Positions 1-5,739 of a DNA stretch of 7,321 nucleotides are shown here, one piece after another. Position 1 is the stretch's first letter. Each line of letters opens with the position of its first letter. The notes beneath the pieces are model-generated. The model searched no databases and was not told where the DNA came from. It saw only the letters and a program-made list of their open reading frames with translations. Made by a program: the position numbers and the translations under genes. Source of the stretch: Bacteriovoracaceae bacterium. Its GTDB lineage: Bacteria; Bdellovibrionota; UBA1018. The DNA lies in NCBI GenBank assembly GCA_947500275.1, contig CANMSW010000110.1, positions 1 to 7,321 of the forward strand, read 5' to 3'.

Positions 1-254
1 AGGTCAAGGACCCATACGACCGAGAGGAGCTTCCAGGCCGGAAGAGTCCAGCTCGACATCCTCTTCGTTGCAATGCTGATCAGGAACAAGACGGGGATTC
101 CGACTGCGAAGCCGCGAATCATCGATGCGAGGGGGAGGCGCCAAAGCTCGAGGTTCACCACAAAGATCGTCTGAATCAGCGTAAGAACGGGAATCAACAA
201 GAGGGCAAGCAATAAGCGTCTTATGCCTGGGGGCGATTTACGGGCTATCATCAT
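1..254 (-). CDS. partial multi-pass membrane protein, unknown function (3' end off left edge)
   Basis: An uninterrupted minus-strand reading frame of 84 codons begins with ATG-ATG-ATA and runs off the left edge. An in-frame TGA lies 12 codons upstream (288-290) with no ATG between, so the start is at 254 or 251; a GAAGGA motif at 255-260 sits directly before it and favours the second ATG. The product opens with a basic stretch (MMIARKSPPGIRR), then a hydrophobic segment at about residues 13-32 (LLLALLLIPVLTLIQTIFVV), a second at about 44-60 (MIRGFAVGIPVLFLISIA), a basic KR turn, and the start of what may be a third (LLSVVWVL). This fits an inner-membrane protein with its N-terminus in the cytoplasm. 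I do not recognise the family. It is transcribed divergently from the ferredoxin gene. Confidence 0.6.
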   Translation of the reverse strand, partial: MMIARKSPPGIRRLLLALLLIPVLTLIQTIFVVNLELWRLPLASMIRGFAVGIPVLFLISIATKRMSSWTLPAWKLLSVVWVLD

Positions 255-363
255 TCCTTCGGTTCCAGCTCTCGGCCTGAGTGTGATTCAAGATTTCTTA
301 TTTCATTTTCGTTCCTGAGTAGGCGCCTTGTCAATTCACGGTAGTCGGTCCACTCTTGTAGGG

Positions 364-711
364 ATGGCCTTTCTCATTACAAAAGCCTGTACGAATTGCG
401 GCGCATGCATCAATAAGTGCCCAACCCAGTCGATCGCAGTCGGTGCGCTTCAATATGTGATTGATGCGGACACGTGCGACAACCACGCGGTTTGCGTCAG
501 CGTCTGCCCAGTGAACGCGATTGAGCCCGCACCTTCGCGGCTAGCGGCACTCAAGGCCTCCTCCTCCAGTGCGAAGGCGCCGTCTGGGTCAAAGCCCAAG
601 GCTCCGACATCCACGGGCGGTGCAGGTAAACAACCCGCACCGAATGACGAAAGCGTTATACCGGGATCCATCGAAGCGATCATCGCTGAATATACACGAG
701 GCTCAGAGTGA
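364..711 (+). CDS. YfhL-like 2[4Fe-4S]-type ferredoxin with low-complexity C-terminal tail
   Basis: A small soluble electron-transfer protein of 115 residues. The N-terminus (MAFLITKACTNCGACINKCP) matches the usual opening of YfhL-type ferredoxins, so I chose ATG 364; a TTG at 328 in the same frame would add 12 unrelated residues. Neither start has a well-spaced Shine-Dalgarno site (TAGGG abuts ATG 364). The first cluster motif is canonical CxxCxxCxxxCP (Cys9, 12, 15, 19). The second reads C38-DN-H41-AV-C44-VSV-C48-P, with His where the second Cys of the motif would stand. YfhL-type proteins often have an irregular second motif, but with an inserted loop rather than a short CxxH. After about residue 55 the protein has an Ala/Ser/Pro/Lys/Gly-rich tail of about 40 residues ending in a short acidic helix-like segment (SIEAIIAEY). 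The redox partner is unknown. It lies 59 bp before anmK on the same strand and may be co-transcribed with it. Confidence 0.85.
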   Translation: MAFLITKACTNCGACINKCPTQSIAVGALQYVIDADTCDNHAVCVSVCPVNAIEPAPSRLAALKASSSSAKAPSGSKPKAPTSTGGAGKQPAPNDESVIPGSIEAIIAEYTRGSE

Positions 712-756
712 CGCTCCCCCGCCTCGAGGCCGGCCGGTTTATTGAGCAGAAAGTCT

Positions 757-762
757 GAGGAG
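757..762 (+). promoter_or_regulatory. ribosome binding site of anmK
   Basis: GAGGAG ends 8 nt before ATG 771. It overlaps the alternative GTG at 762, so initiation at 771 is much more likely than at the upstream GTG. Confidence 0.7.
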
Positions 763-770
763 TGAGTGGG

Positions 771-2069
771 ATGAGAGCACGTCGCACCGAAGGGAAAAAG
801 CAATCGCTCGTAGTCGCTGGCGTAATGACCGGCACGTCTTGTGATGGGTTGGATCTCTCGATTCTTGATTTCTCCCCATCCGCGAGTATCAGCTCATGGT
901 CAATCCTTCATAACGCGAGCTACGGTTACCCTGACGCTCTTAGGCGAGATGTTCTAAAGATCCAAAAATCCGGAACGCGCGTCAGTATCCGCGAACTCCT
1001 CGAGCTCGATCGCCGCGTCGGACTCTGGTTGGGCGATGCCATCAACCGAGGAATCAAGGGACACGCAGTCGACGCAATTGCGATTCACGGACAAACCATC
1101 GCCCATCATCCTGATGCGAGAGTTCAAGTGCCTGACTCGGATTCTAAAAAAGGCGGGTTAAAAGAGATCGTCAGCGGGCTGACACTTCAAATCGCTTCAC
1201 CCGAGGCGGTCGCCGTGGCGACCAGGAAAACCGTGATCAGCCATTTTCGTGACGGGGACCTCGCCGCAGGAGGACAAGGTGCGCCGCTTGTGCCTCTTTT
1301 TCATCGTGAGTGGGCAAAGCGTCACCTCAGTCGGAGTGAACTACGAAAAGGGGTCGCCATCCATAATATCGGGGGAATCAGCAATTTGAGTTACCTCCAC
1401 CCGAAAGGATCAATTTTAGCCTTCGACACAGGTCCGGGAAATGCGTGGATGGACTGGGCAGCTGCTCGGGCTTCTCGCGGGAAGCAAACCTTTGATCGCA
1501 ACGGCGATATCGCGGCGTCGGCGAAACCCCGACTCGAGACGGTGCGTTTGCTGATGAAGCATCGATTTTTAAAGCAAACTCCCCCGAAGTCGACTGGGCG
1601 AGACGATTTTCCAATTTCCCTTTTCGAGAGCGCCCTGAAGCGTGAAGCAGGCCGCACCGAAATTGACTTCAGGACTGCCGTTTCCACCGCTACAGAATTC
1701 ACCGCTGCCTCAATTGTCGACGCCTATCAAAAACATATTATCGAATCGGGCGCACCCCTGAAGAAGGTTCTCCTTTGCGGGGGCGGAGCGCTCAACCTTG
1801 AACTCCTGCGTCGCATCCAAGATGGACTCGAGCGTTATGGCGTTGAAGTAGTCTCCATGAATTCGAGCGACCAGGACGAATGGAACCCGCAGTATATCGA
1901 GGCGCAAGCGTTTGCGCTTTTCGGCCGCATGGCGCTCTCCGGATTACCTTACGGGGGAGCCTGGACCGGCGTGAAAGGATTCGGGCCTCCGGCGCGTATC
2001 ACTCCCGGCGAGAATTTCAGCTCGCTCCTGCGGAAGTTGGCCGGGTCCACGATCGGCCGTGCCAAGTAA
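771..2069 (+). CDS. anmK: anhydro-N-acetylmuramic acid kinase AnmK
   Basis: Known family role: cytosolic, ATP-dependent cleavage and phosphorylation of 1,6-anhydro-MurNAc to MurNAc-6-phosphate during peptidoglycan recycling. The 432-residue product carries the family signatures in order: phosphate-binding GVMTGTSCDGLD (about 17-28), IHGQTIAHHP (about 105-114), FRDGDLAAGGQGAPLVP (159-175), NIGGISNLS, FDTGPGNAWMD (218-228, holding the Asp219 that aligns with the catalytic base), the PPKSTGRDDF loop (about 271-280), GGGALN (337-342) and the C-terminal EAQAFALFGRMALSGLP. It is longer than the E. coli enzyme (about 370 residues), through extra residues at the N-terminus, a lysine-rich insertion near 125-135 and a tail of about 30 residues after the last conserved block. 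Its last 53 bp overlap the convergent murU-like gene. In this window it complements the AmgK/MurU pair on the other strand. The enzyme assignment is firm. Confidence 0.95.
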   Translation: MRARRTEGKKQSLVVAGVMTGTSCDGLDLSILDFSPSASISSWSILHNASYGYPDALRRDVLKIQKSGTRVSIRELLELDRRVGLWLGDAINRGIKGHAVDAIAIHGQTIAHHPDARVQVPDSDSKKGGLKEIVSGLTLQIASPEAVAVATRKTVISHFRDGDLAAGGQGAPLVPLFHREWAKRHLSRSELRKGVAIHNIGGISNLSYLHPKGSILAFDTGPGNAWMDWAAARASRGKQTFDRNGDIAASAKPRLETVRLLMKHRFLKQTPPKSTGRDDFPISLFESALKREAGRTEIDFRTAVSTATEFTAASIVDAYQKHIIESGAPLKKVLLCGGGALNLELLRRIQDGLERYGVEVVSMNSSDQDEWNPQYIEAQAFALFGRMALSGLPYGGAWTGVKGFGPPARITPGENFSSLLRKLAGSTIGRAK

Positions 2070-3036
2070 TTCCATGGGTGATCGAAGACTGCCCTGGCGG
2101 CGGAGAGCCATAGACCACTGCGTTCGGTCCGATCTGCAGCCAAGCCTTCGCGTCGGCGTGGCTTCCCTGAAAATAGGCCGACGGAGTCATGACAGGAGGG
2201 GCCCCACTCCACACTTGATTGGACCGAGCCTCCCAGACCCCTTCTGCCGTCCGGACTGAAGCGAGTTCGATGCGTTTTCTCCACAGTTCTGGGAGCTGTC
2301 CCGTTTCCAACTTCTTAATCAGATCCAGGTGGGCATCGAGCCACAGTTCGGGCGACCCTATATCCATCCACTCGCCCTCAAAGAGATGGGCGCCGGCTGT
2401 GCCCGCAGTGATGGCTCGCTCTAGGATTTCAGGAACGAACTCGAGCTCGCGACCTTCCGGAAGATGCGAAATGGCTTCAGGTTCAATGACCGCTACCCCT
2501 GAGTAGAAGGGCGTCGCTTGCAGTGGCGTGCCCAGACGACGGATGAGACCTGAGTTGCTGCCGCACTGAAAAGTGGGCTCCGTATGAATCGTTCGATAGG
2601 CTCCCTTGCCCGGGCTCTTCCTATGGATCGCCATCGTCAGCGTCGTCCCGTAAGCCGCGCGCAAACGGAAATGCGTGTCCGCCAGAGCGGCCAAGTCGAG
2701 CGCGCACAAAACATCTGCGTTCATGACAAAAAAGGGTGAACTGAGTCCCAGCGTCGGCAGCGCTTTTCGAAGGCCGCCTGCACCCCCTAAGAGTAAATCG
2801 CTTTCGTCACTCAGGCTCAGCTCCATTTTTCCATACGAGAGCTGTTCGGCTCCCACTCGAAGCTCCTTGGAGAGGTGGGAGTGATTCATCACCAATCTTC
2901 GGATAGGCATTCCGCTCCAAGAAAGGGCATCCATCGCAAACTGCAACATGGGCACACCCAGCAAAGGGAGCAGCGGCTTCGGAGTGTCATAAGTAAATGG
3001 CCGCAGCCTCGTCCCGAGACCAGCGGCCATAATCAT
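2017..3036 (-). CDS. murU: MurU-like sugar-1-phosphate nucleotidyltransferase with C-terminal extension
   Basis: Predicted cytosolic NTP-transferase of the GT-A-like pyrophosphorylase fold, joining a sugar-1-phosphate to a nucleoside triphosphate. With the kinase encoded just upstream it would make UDP-MurNAc from MurNAc-1-phosphate, as the AmgK/MurU pair does in Pseudomonas. Visible motifs: MIMAAGLGTRLRPFTYDTPK (1-20; GxGTRLRP and the substrate-binding Lys20), LLGGAGGLRKALP (81-93), metal-binding NADV (106-109), FYSGVAVIEPEAI, a Glu-rich EFVPEIL and WMDIGSPELW (223-232). MurU of Pseudomonas is about 220 residues; this protein has 339. The extra part, from about residue 235, holds an IGPNAVVYG segment resembling one coil of the left-handed beta-helix in GDP-mannose pyrophosphorylases. 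The start at 3036 lies 4 nt after the upstream stop without a clear Shine-Dalgarno site, which points to translational coupling. An ATG at 3084 (GAGG 10 nt upstream) would add 16 residues inside the upstream gene and is the alternative. Mannose or heptose nucleotidyl transfer is another possible activity; the fold is certain, the substrate is not. Confidence 0.78.
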   Translation of the reverse strand: MIMAAGLGTRLRPFTYDTPKPLLPLLGVPMLQFAMDALSWSGMPIRRLVMNHSHLSKELRVGAEQLSYGKMELSLSDESDLLLGGAGGLRKALPTLGLSSPFFVMNADVLCALDLAALADTHFRLRAAYGTTLTMAIHRKSPGKGAYRTIHTEPTFQCGSNSGLIRRLGTPLQATPFYSGVAVIEPEAISHLPEGRELEFVPEILERAITAGTAGAHLFEGEWMDIGSPELWLDAHLDLIKKLETGQLPELWRKRIELASVRTAEGVWEARSNQVWSGAPPVMTPSAYFQGSHADAKAWLQIGPNAVVYGSPPPGQSSITHGITWHGRSWTRPTSAGAS

Positions 3037-3040
3037 GGCG

Positions 3041-4111
3041 CTAGAAATAGTAGTAGTGGAAGAGTACCTCGCGAAGTCGTGCATATCTTGGATGCCTCAA
3101 CAGGGTTCGCCTGATGTTTTCAAAAGTGTTGCCAATGTACTTGAGGTACGTTGCGTTGCCGCGGCGATTCTGGAAAGACGCGAAGCTACCAATCGCCTTA
3201 AAGTTTCGCTGGATCGACATCAGGTCGAAGATTGTGCGGTAATGGGCGCGGTCAAGCCGATTCCCAGTCAGCGCCTCAGTGCGAGCGACCGCATAATCGA
3301 GGAGCCGATCAATCTGGCTCTCCTCCAACTGGTAATAGGAATCTTTAAGAAGAGAGGCGAGGTCATACTGCGCAGGACCCATCCTCGCGTCCTGAAAATC
3401 GATCATCACCAGACGCTCTGTCTGCCCAGTATGAGGTGATGGCGTAACCATAATATTTCGGGAGTGAAAATCACGGTGGGTGAAAACCACCGGTTCGTGA
3501 GCGAGAATCGTGCAGATCTCGCTAAAACCCTCGTGCATGATTTTTCGGTCGGCGTCTGAGATCTCGCGTTTCAGATGCTGTTCGTAAAAATGCTCGATCG
3601 CAAAATTAACTTCCCACATAAGTTTTTCGAAATCGAACTTGAGCGAATAACCACCAATATTGGCAGGTTTTCGCTGGGGTGACGCGTTCACTTGCATTTC
3701 AATCAGCGAATCAATCGCCCGCTCGTAAAGGTGGCGTTCTATATCGGGGTTAGCGACATCCTGAAGCTTTTTGAGGAGGGTAATATCTCCTAAATCCTCG
3801 AGGAGCATAAACCCTCGGGCCGGCTCCACATCAAGAATAGTTGGGACATCGATTCCCGCTGATTGGAGATGTTTCTGCACTTCGATGAAAGGCAAGTTCA
3901 GACCTTGCTCTTCGAAGCCTTCCATCTGCATCAAGATGTAGGAGGCAGTCTCTGAATGAACGCGATAATATTTCCGCGTACTTGCGTCGCCAGGAATCCG
4001 AACAACAGATTGGATCGTCCTGGAACGCGCTACCCAACCGGATAACGCCTCTTCAGAGTTCAATTGCATCTCGTCCATCATCTTCCTCACTTCCATGAGA
4101 AACTCAGTCAC
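3041..4111 (-). CDS. amgK: AmgK-like anomeric sugar kinase (aminoglycoside phosphotransferase fold)
   Basis: Predicted cytosolic kinase of the APH fold. AmgK phosphorylates the anomeric carbon of MurNAc or GlcNAc, giving the 1-phosphate that MurU uses. The 356-residue product shows GDASTRKYYRV (41-51), as in AmgK-type N-lobes, the hinge-like FMLLEDLGD (101-109), the catalytic loop THRDFHSRN (211-219, with Asp214 and Asn219), and the metal-binding IDFQDARMGPAQYDLASLLKD (237-257, Asp238). The IDFQDA...GP..YD..SLL.D pattern is the AmgK signature rather than that of antibiotic-modifying enzymes. It starts at GTG 4111, sharing GTGA with the stop of the upstream lipoprotein gene, with GAGGA motifs 4 and 10 nt before it; ATG 4096 or 4081 are later alternatives. 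The murU-like gene follows after 4 nt. Kinase and adjacent nucleotidyltransferase form a two-step module. Substrate identity is inferred from context. Confidence 0.82.
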   Translation of the reverse strand: MTEFLMEVRKMMDEMQLNSEEALSGWVARSRTIQSVVRIPGDASTRKYYRVHSETASYILMQMEGFEEQGLNLPFIEVQKHLQSAGIDVPTILDVEPARGFMLLEDLGDITLLKKLQDVANPDIERHLYERAIDSLIEMQVNASPQRKPANIGGYSLKFDFEKLMWEVNFAIEHFYEQHLKREISDADRKIMHEGFSEICTILAHEPVVFTHRDFHSRNIMVTPSPHTGQTERLVMIDFQDARMGPAQYDLASLLKDSYYQLEESQIDRLLDYAVARTEALTGNRLDRAHYRTIFDLMSIQRNFKAIGSFASFQNRRGNATYLKYIGNTFENIRRTLLRHPRYARLREVLFHYYYF

Positions 4112-4977
4112 AGTTTCCTCATCCTCTTTCGTAGCTCTTCGAAATCCGCTGTTTGCACGATGGGATTTCGGAGGGGAGGAAGCTTGGTCATCTCTTCCCT
4201 CACCACCTTCTCGATCATAATGAACGAGCCACTCGGGACACCCACTTCTAAAGTCTGAAGCTTTCTGAGATATGACACAAGCCCCCGCGCATCATATCCT
4301 GTTTGATAAATGAGGCCGACCGCAAGCCTTGCCGCCTCTACCTCTTCACTCAATGTATAAGCAAAAATGCCGGCCGGACTGAAAAAGTCCACAGCGGCTC
4401 CATGGGCAACGCCGTTCTGCACTCCCCCCTGCTCGGGCGCGCGACGATCCGCAGACGGGCTGAGTGCTTCCTGTCTCGATGCGTGGATCACCGCATGCCG
4501 TTGGAGAATATGGGCTAGCTCGATCGAAAGGGCCCCCACAAACTCGTTCTCGAACTCGAGCAGTTGCAGGAGCTGTTTAGAGAAGTAAATCCGGTTCCCA
4601 GGGATGGAGAACTTAGCTGGAACCCTCAACGCGCTGCCTTCTGATTCGACGGTTTTTAAGTCAAAGATTTGAACGCCGATCGGACTAATCGCTAGCTCTG
4701 GACGCACTGCGACCACTTTCTCAGCAATGGCGCGTAAGCGAACTTCAACTTCGATATGAGAGCTCCCACTCACTTTTTGCGTAAGGACATCGGACCATCC
4801 GCTCGTGTTCTCGCGATCCTCGCGGATCTGCTCGGCAAGGGTGAGGTTTCGATTCACCTTAGGGCCGTTTGCGCAACCCGAGAACGAGAGATATCCCAGC
4901 AGCACTGCCGTAAATAGGCGCACTGCACCAAGAACGAGGGCGATATTTTGACGATTCCATCTCTCAGAAATTTGCAT
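4108..4977 (-). CDS. M48-like lipoprotein with degenerate HExxH zinc site (probable pseudo-protease)
   Basis: A 289-residue exported protein. After a short charged N-terminus comes a hydrophobic stretch (about 14-32) ending in SFSGC, a plausible lipobox with Cys35 as the lipidated residue, so it is probably envelope-anchored and periplasmic-facing. The body resembles M48 metalloproteases of the BepA/LoiP type: EFVGALSIELAHILQRHA (144-162) aligns with the usual LAAVLGHEIAHVLARHA, but the first zinc-ligand His is Ile152, keeping only Glu153 and His156. The later EEVEAARLAVGLIYQTGYDARGLVSYLRKL (211-240) aligns with the ExxAD...GYDP region; Glu212 matches the third ligand but the conserved Asp is Ala216. 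Proteolytic activity is therefore doubtful, and a chaperone or scaffold role is a guess. A good ribosome site (AAGGA, 8 nt before ATG 4977) supports the start. It heads the amgK-murU operon. Confidence 0.75.
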   Translation of the reverse strand: MQISERWNRQNIALVLGAVRLFTAVLLGYLSFSGCANGPKVNRNLTLAEQIREDRENTSGWSDVLTQKVSGSSHIEVEVRLRAIAEKVVAVRPELAISPIGVQIFDLKTVESEGSALRVPAKFSIPGNRIYFSKQLLQLLEFENEFVGALSIELAHILQRHAVIHASRQEALSPSADRRAPEQGGVQNGVAHGAAVDFFSPAGIFAYTLSEEVEAARLAVGLIYQTGYDARGLVSYLRKLQTLEVGVPSGSFIMIEKVVREEMTKLPPLRNPIVQTADFEELRKRMRKL

Positions 4978-5005
4978 TTCAAAAATCCTTGGCTACTCTC
5001 TGGCT

Positions 5006-5018
5006 CTGTTTCAAACAG
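5006..5018. repeat. 13-nt perfect palindrome in divergent intergenic region
   Basis: CTGTTT-C-AAACAG is an exact inverted repeat centred on C5012. It lies in the 68-bp gap between the lipoprotein-amgK-murU operon (minus) and the exported-protein gene (plus), 29 nt before one start and 28 nt before the other. The position suits an operator for a regulator of one or both transcripts, but I cannot assign a factor, and a 13-mer palindrome can arise by chance. No convincing sigma-70 promoter could be placed in the gap. Confidence 0.3.
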
Positions 5019-5030
5019 TGAATGATCCCT

Positions 5031-5037
5031 AAGGAGG
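5031..5037 (+). promoter_or_regulatory. strong ribosome binding site of exported protein gene
   Basis: AAGGAGG stands 8 nt before ATG 5046. It fixes the start there and rules out the in-frame ATG at 5022, which lies upstream of the site. Confidence 0.8.
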
Positions 5038-5045
5038 ATTGCATC

Positions 5046-5639
5046 ATGAAAACTCTCTCTCGCGTAGCTTTGTTCGCTTTTGCTGCTGCACTCATTTCGA
5101 ACTTCTCGTCCGCCCAGGCGGACGACGCTTCGGTCTCTTTCAGTGATCAAGCCGTCTTCGAAATGGCCTTATCGCAGGTCTCCGCCACCAACCTGATCGA
5201 CTGGAAGGTGGGCGACACGATGAATTATGAAATTAAAATGGGCGGCTTCCCTCTCGGGACGAATATCAAGTCCGTCACTAAGGATGAAGGCACTGCGATC
5301 TGGATGCGTCAGGAAATGAAACTGATGAGCCAGAATGAAGTAGTCGAAGCCCTGATCAACAAAGCAGATGGCCAACTCTTAAAGCTCGTGCGCAACGGGC
5401 AAGAACAATCAATTCCCGACAATTCGCTCGAAATCATTTCACAGGACGCGACTGAAATTAAGGTGAAAGCCGGATCGTTCAAAGTGATCCATATCGTCGC
5501 CAAGACGAAAGATGTCGAGCGCCTTGAGATTTGGGCAAACCCACGTGACAGCGCTATCGATGGAACCATCAAGCAAATGGTGAAATCACAAATGGGAATG
5601 ATCAGCTTCGAGCTGACCGCGTTTAAACGCATTCCCTAA
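5046..5639 (+). CDS. small Sec-exported protein of unknown function
   Basis: A 197-residue protein with a textbook signal peptide: KTLSR basic start, hydrophobic core VALFAFAAALI, and an AQA cleavage site at about residues 23-25 before DDASVSF. The mature part would be periplasmic or released. It is mostly beta-like, with DWKVGDTMNYEIKMGGFPLGT near 55-75 and a later block KVKAGSFKVIHIVAKTKDVERLEIWANP (about 140-167). The second block resembles the 'tagtF.v..i' pattern in DUF3108- and LolA-like beta proteins, where a processed periplasmic protein binds a hydrophobic ligand or polymer. I rate that likeness as weak and do not assign a function. No cysteines occur in the mature protein. The gene stands alone: divergent from the lipoprotein operon, with a strong ribosome site in front and a strong terminator 54 bp after the stop, so it is probably a well-expressed monocistronic unit. 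Confidence 0.85.
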   Translation: MKTLSRVALFAFAAALISNFSSAQADDASVSFSDQAVFEMALSQVSATNLIDWKVGDTMNYEIKMGGFPLGTNIKSVTKDEGTAIWMRQEMKLMSQNEVVEALINKADGQLLKLVRNGQEQSIPDNSLEIISQDATEIKVKAGSFKVIHIVAKTKDVERLEIWANPRDSAIDGTIKQMVKSQMGMISFELTAFKRIP

Positions 5640-5692
5640 AGCCTAAATAGATTGACCCGCGGAACCTTTCGGTCTCCGGGGAAAGAAAACTT

Positions 5693-5730
5693 AAAAGGCC
5701 CCTCCTGCGCAATAGGAGGGGCCTTTTTTT
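5693..5730. terminator. bidirectional Rho-independent terminator
   Basis: A perfect 14-bp stem (AAAAGGCCCCTCCT at 5693-5706 with AGGAGGGGCCTTTT at 5714-5727) encloses a 7-nt loop and is followed by seven T on the plus strand. On the minus strand the stem ends in TTTT followed by AAGTTTTC, so it can also stop the convergent LysM gene, whose stop codon lies 9 nt away. Confidence 0.93.
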
Positions 5731-5739
5731 GGCAAATTT

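Noticed and set aside
328..330. TTG as the start of the ferredoxin
   Set aside because: It adds 12 residues unlike any ferredoxin N-terminus; MAFLIT at 364 matches the family start.
255..363. Sigma-70 promoters in the divergent gap before the ferredoxin
   Set aside because: TTGTCA at 328-333 resembles a -35 box but no acceptable -10 box follows at 16-18 nt; nothing convincing on the other strand.
762..764. GTG as the start of anmK
   Set aside because: It overlaps the GAGGAG ribosome site that is correctly spaced for ATG 771.
712..770. GC-rich self-complementary stretches (CCTCGAGG, GGCCGGCC) as a terminator after the ferredoxin
   Set aside because: They are short, do not form one long stem and have no T-tract; the ferredoxin may read through into anmK.
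450..803. 117-codon minus-strand frame opposite the ferredoxin
   Set aside because: It is antisense to a clear ferredoxin and the anmK start, has no family pattern and no ribosome site of note; treated as a shadow frame.
3041..4111. Aminoglycoside-resistance phosphotransferase
   Set aside because: The APH fold is shared, but the IDFQDA...GP..YD..SLL.D pattern and the adjacent nucleotidyltransferase fit the AmgK-type sugar kinases instead.
4948..4977. TTGACG as a -35 box for the exported-protein gene
   Set aside because: The hexamers at 16-18 nt spacing (ATTTGC, TTTGCA, TTGCAT) are poor -10 matches, so a promoter cannot be claimed by eye.
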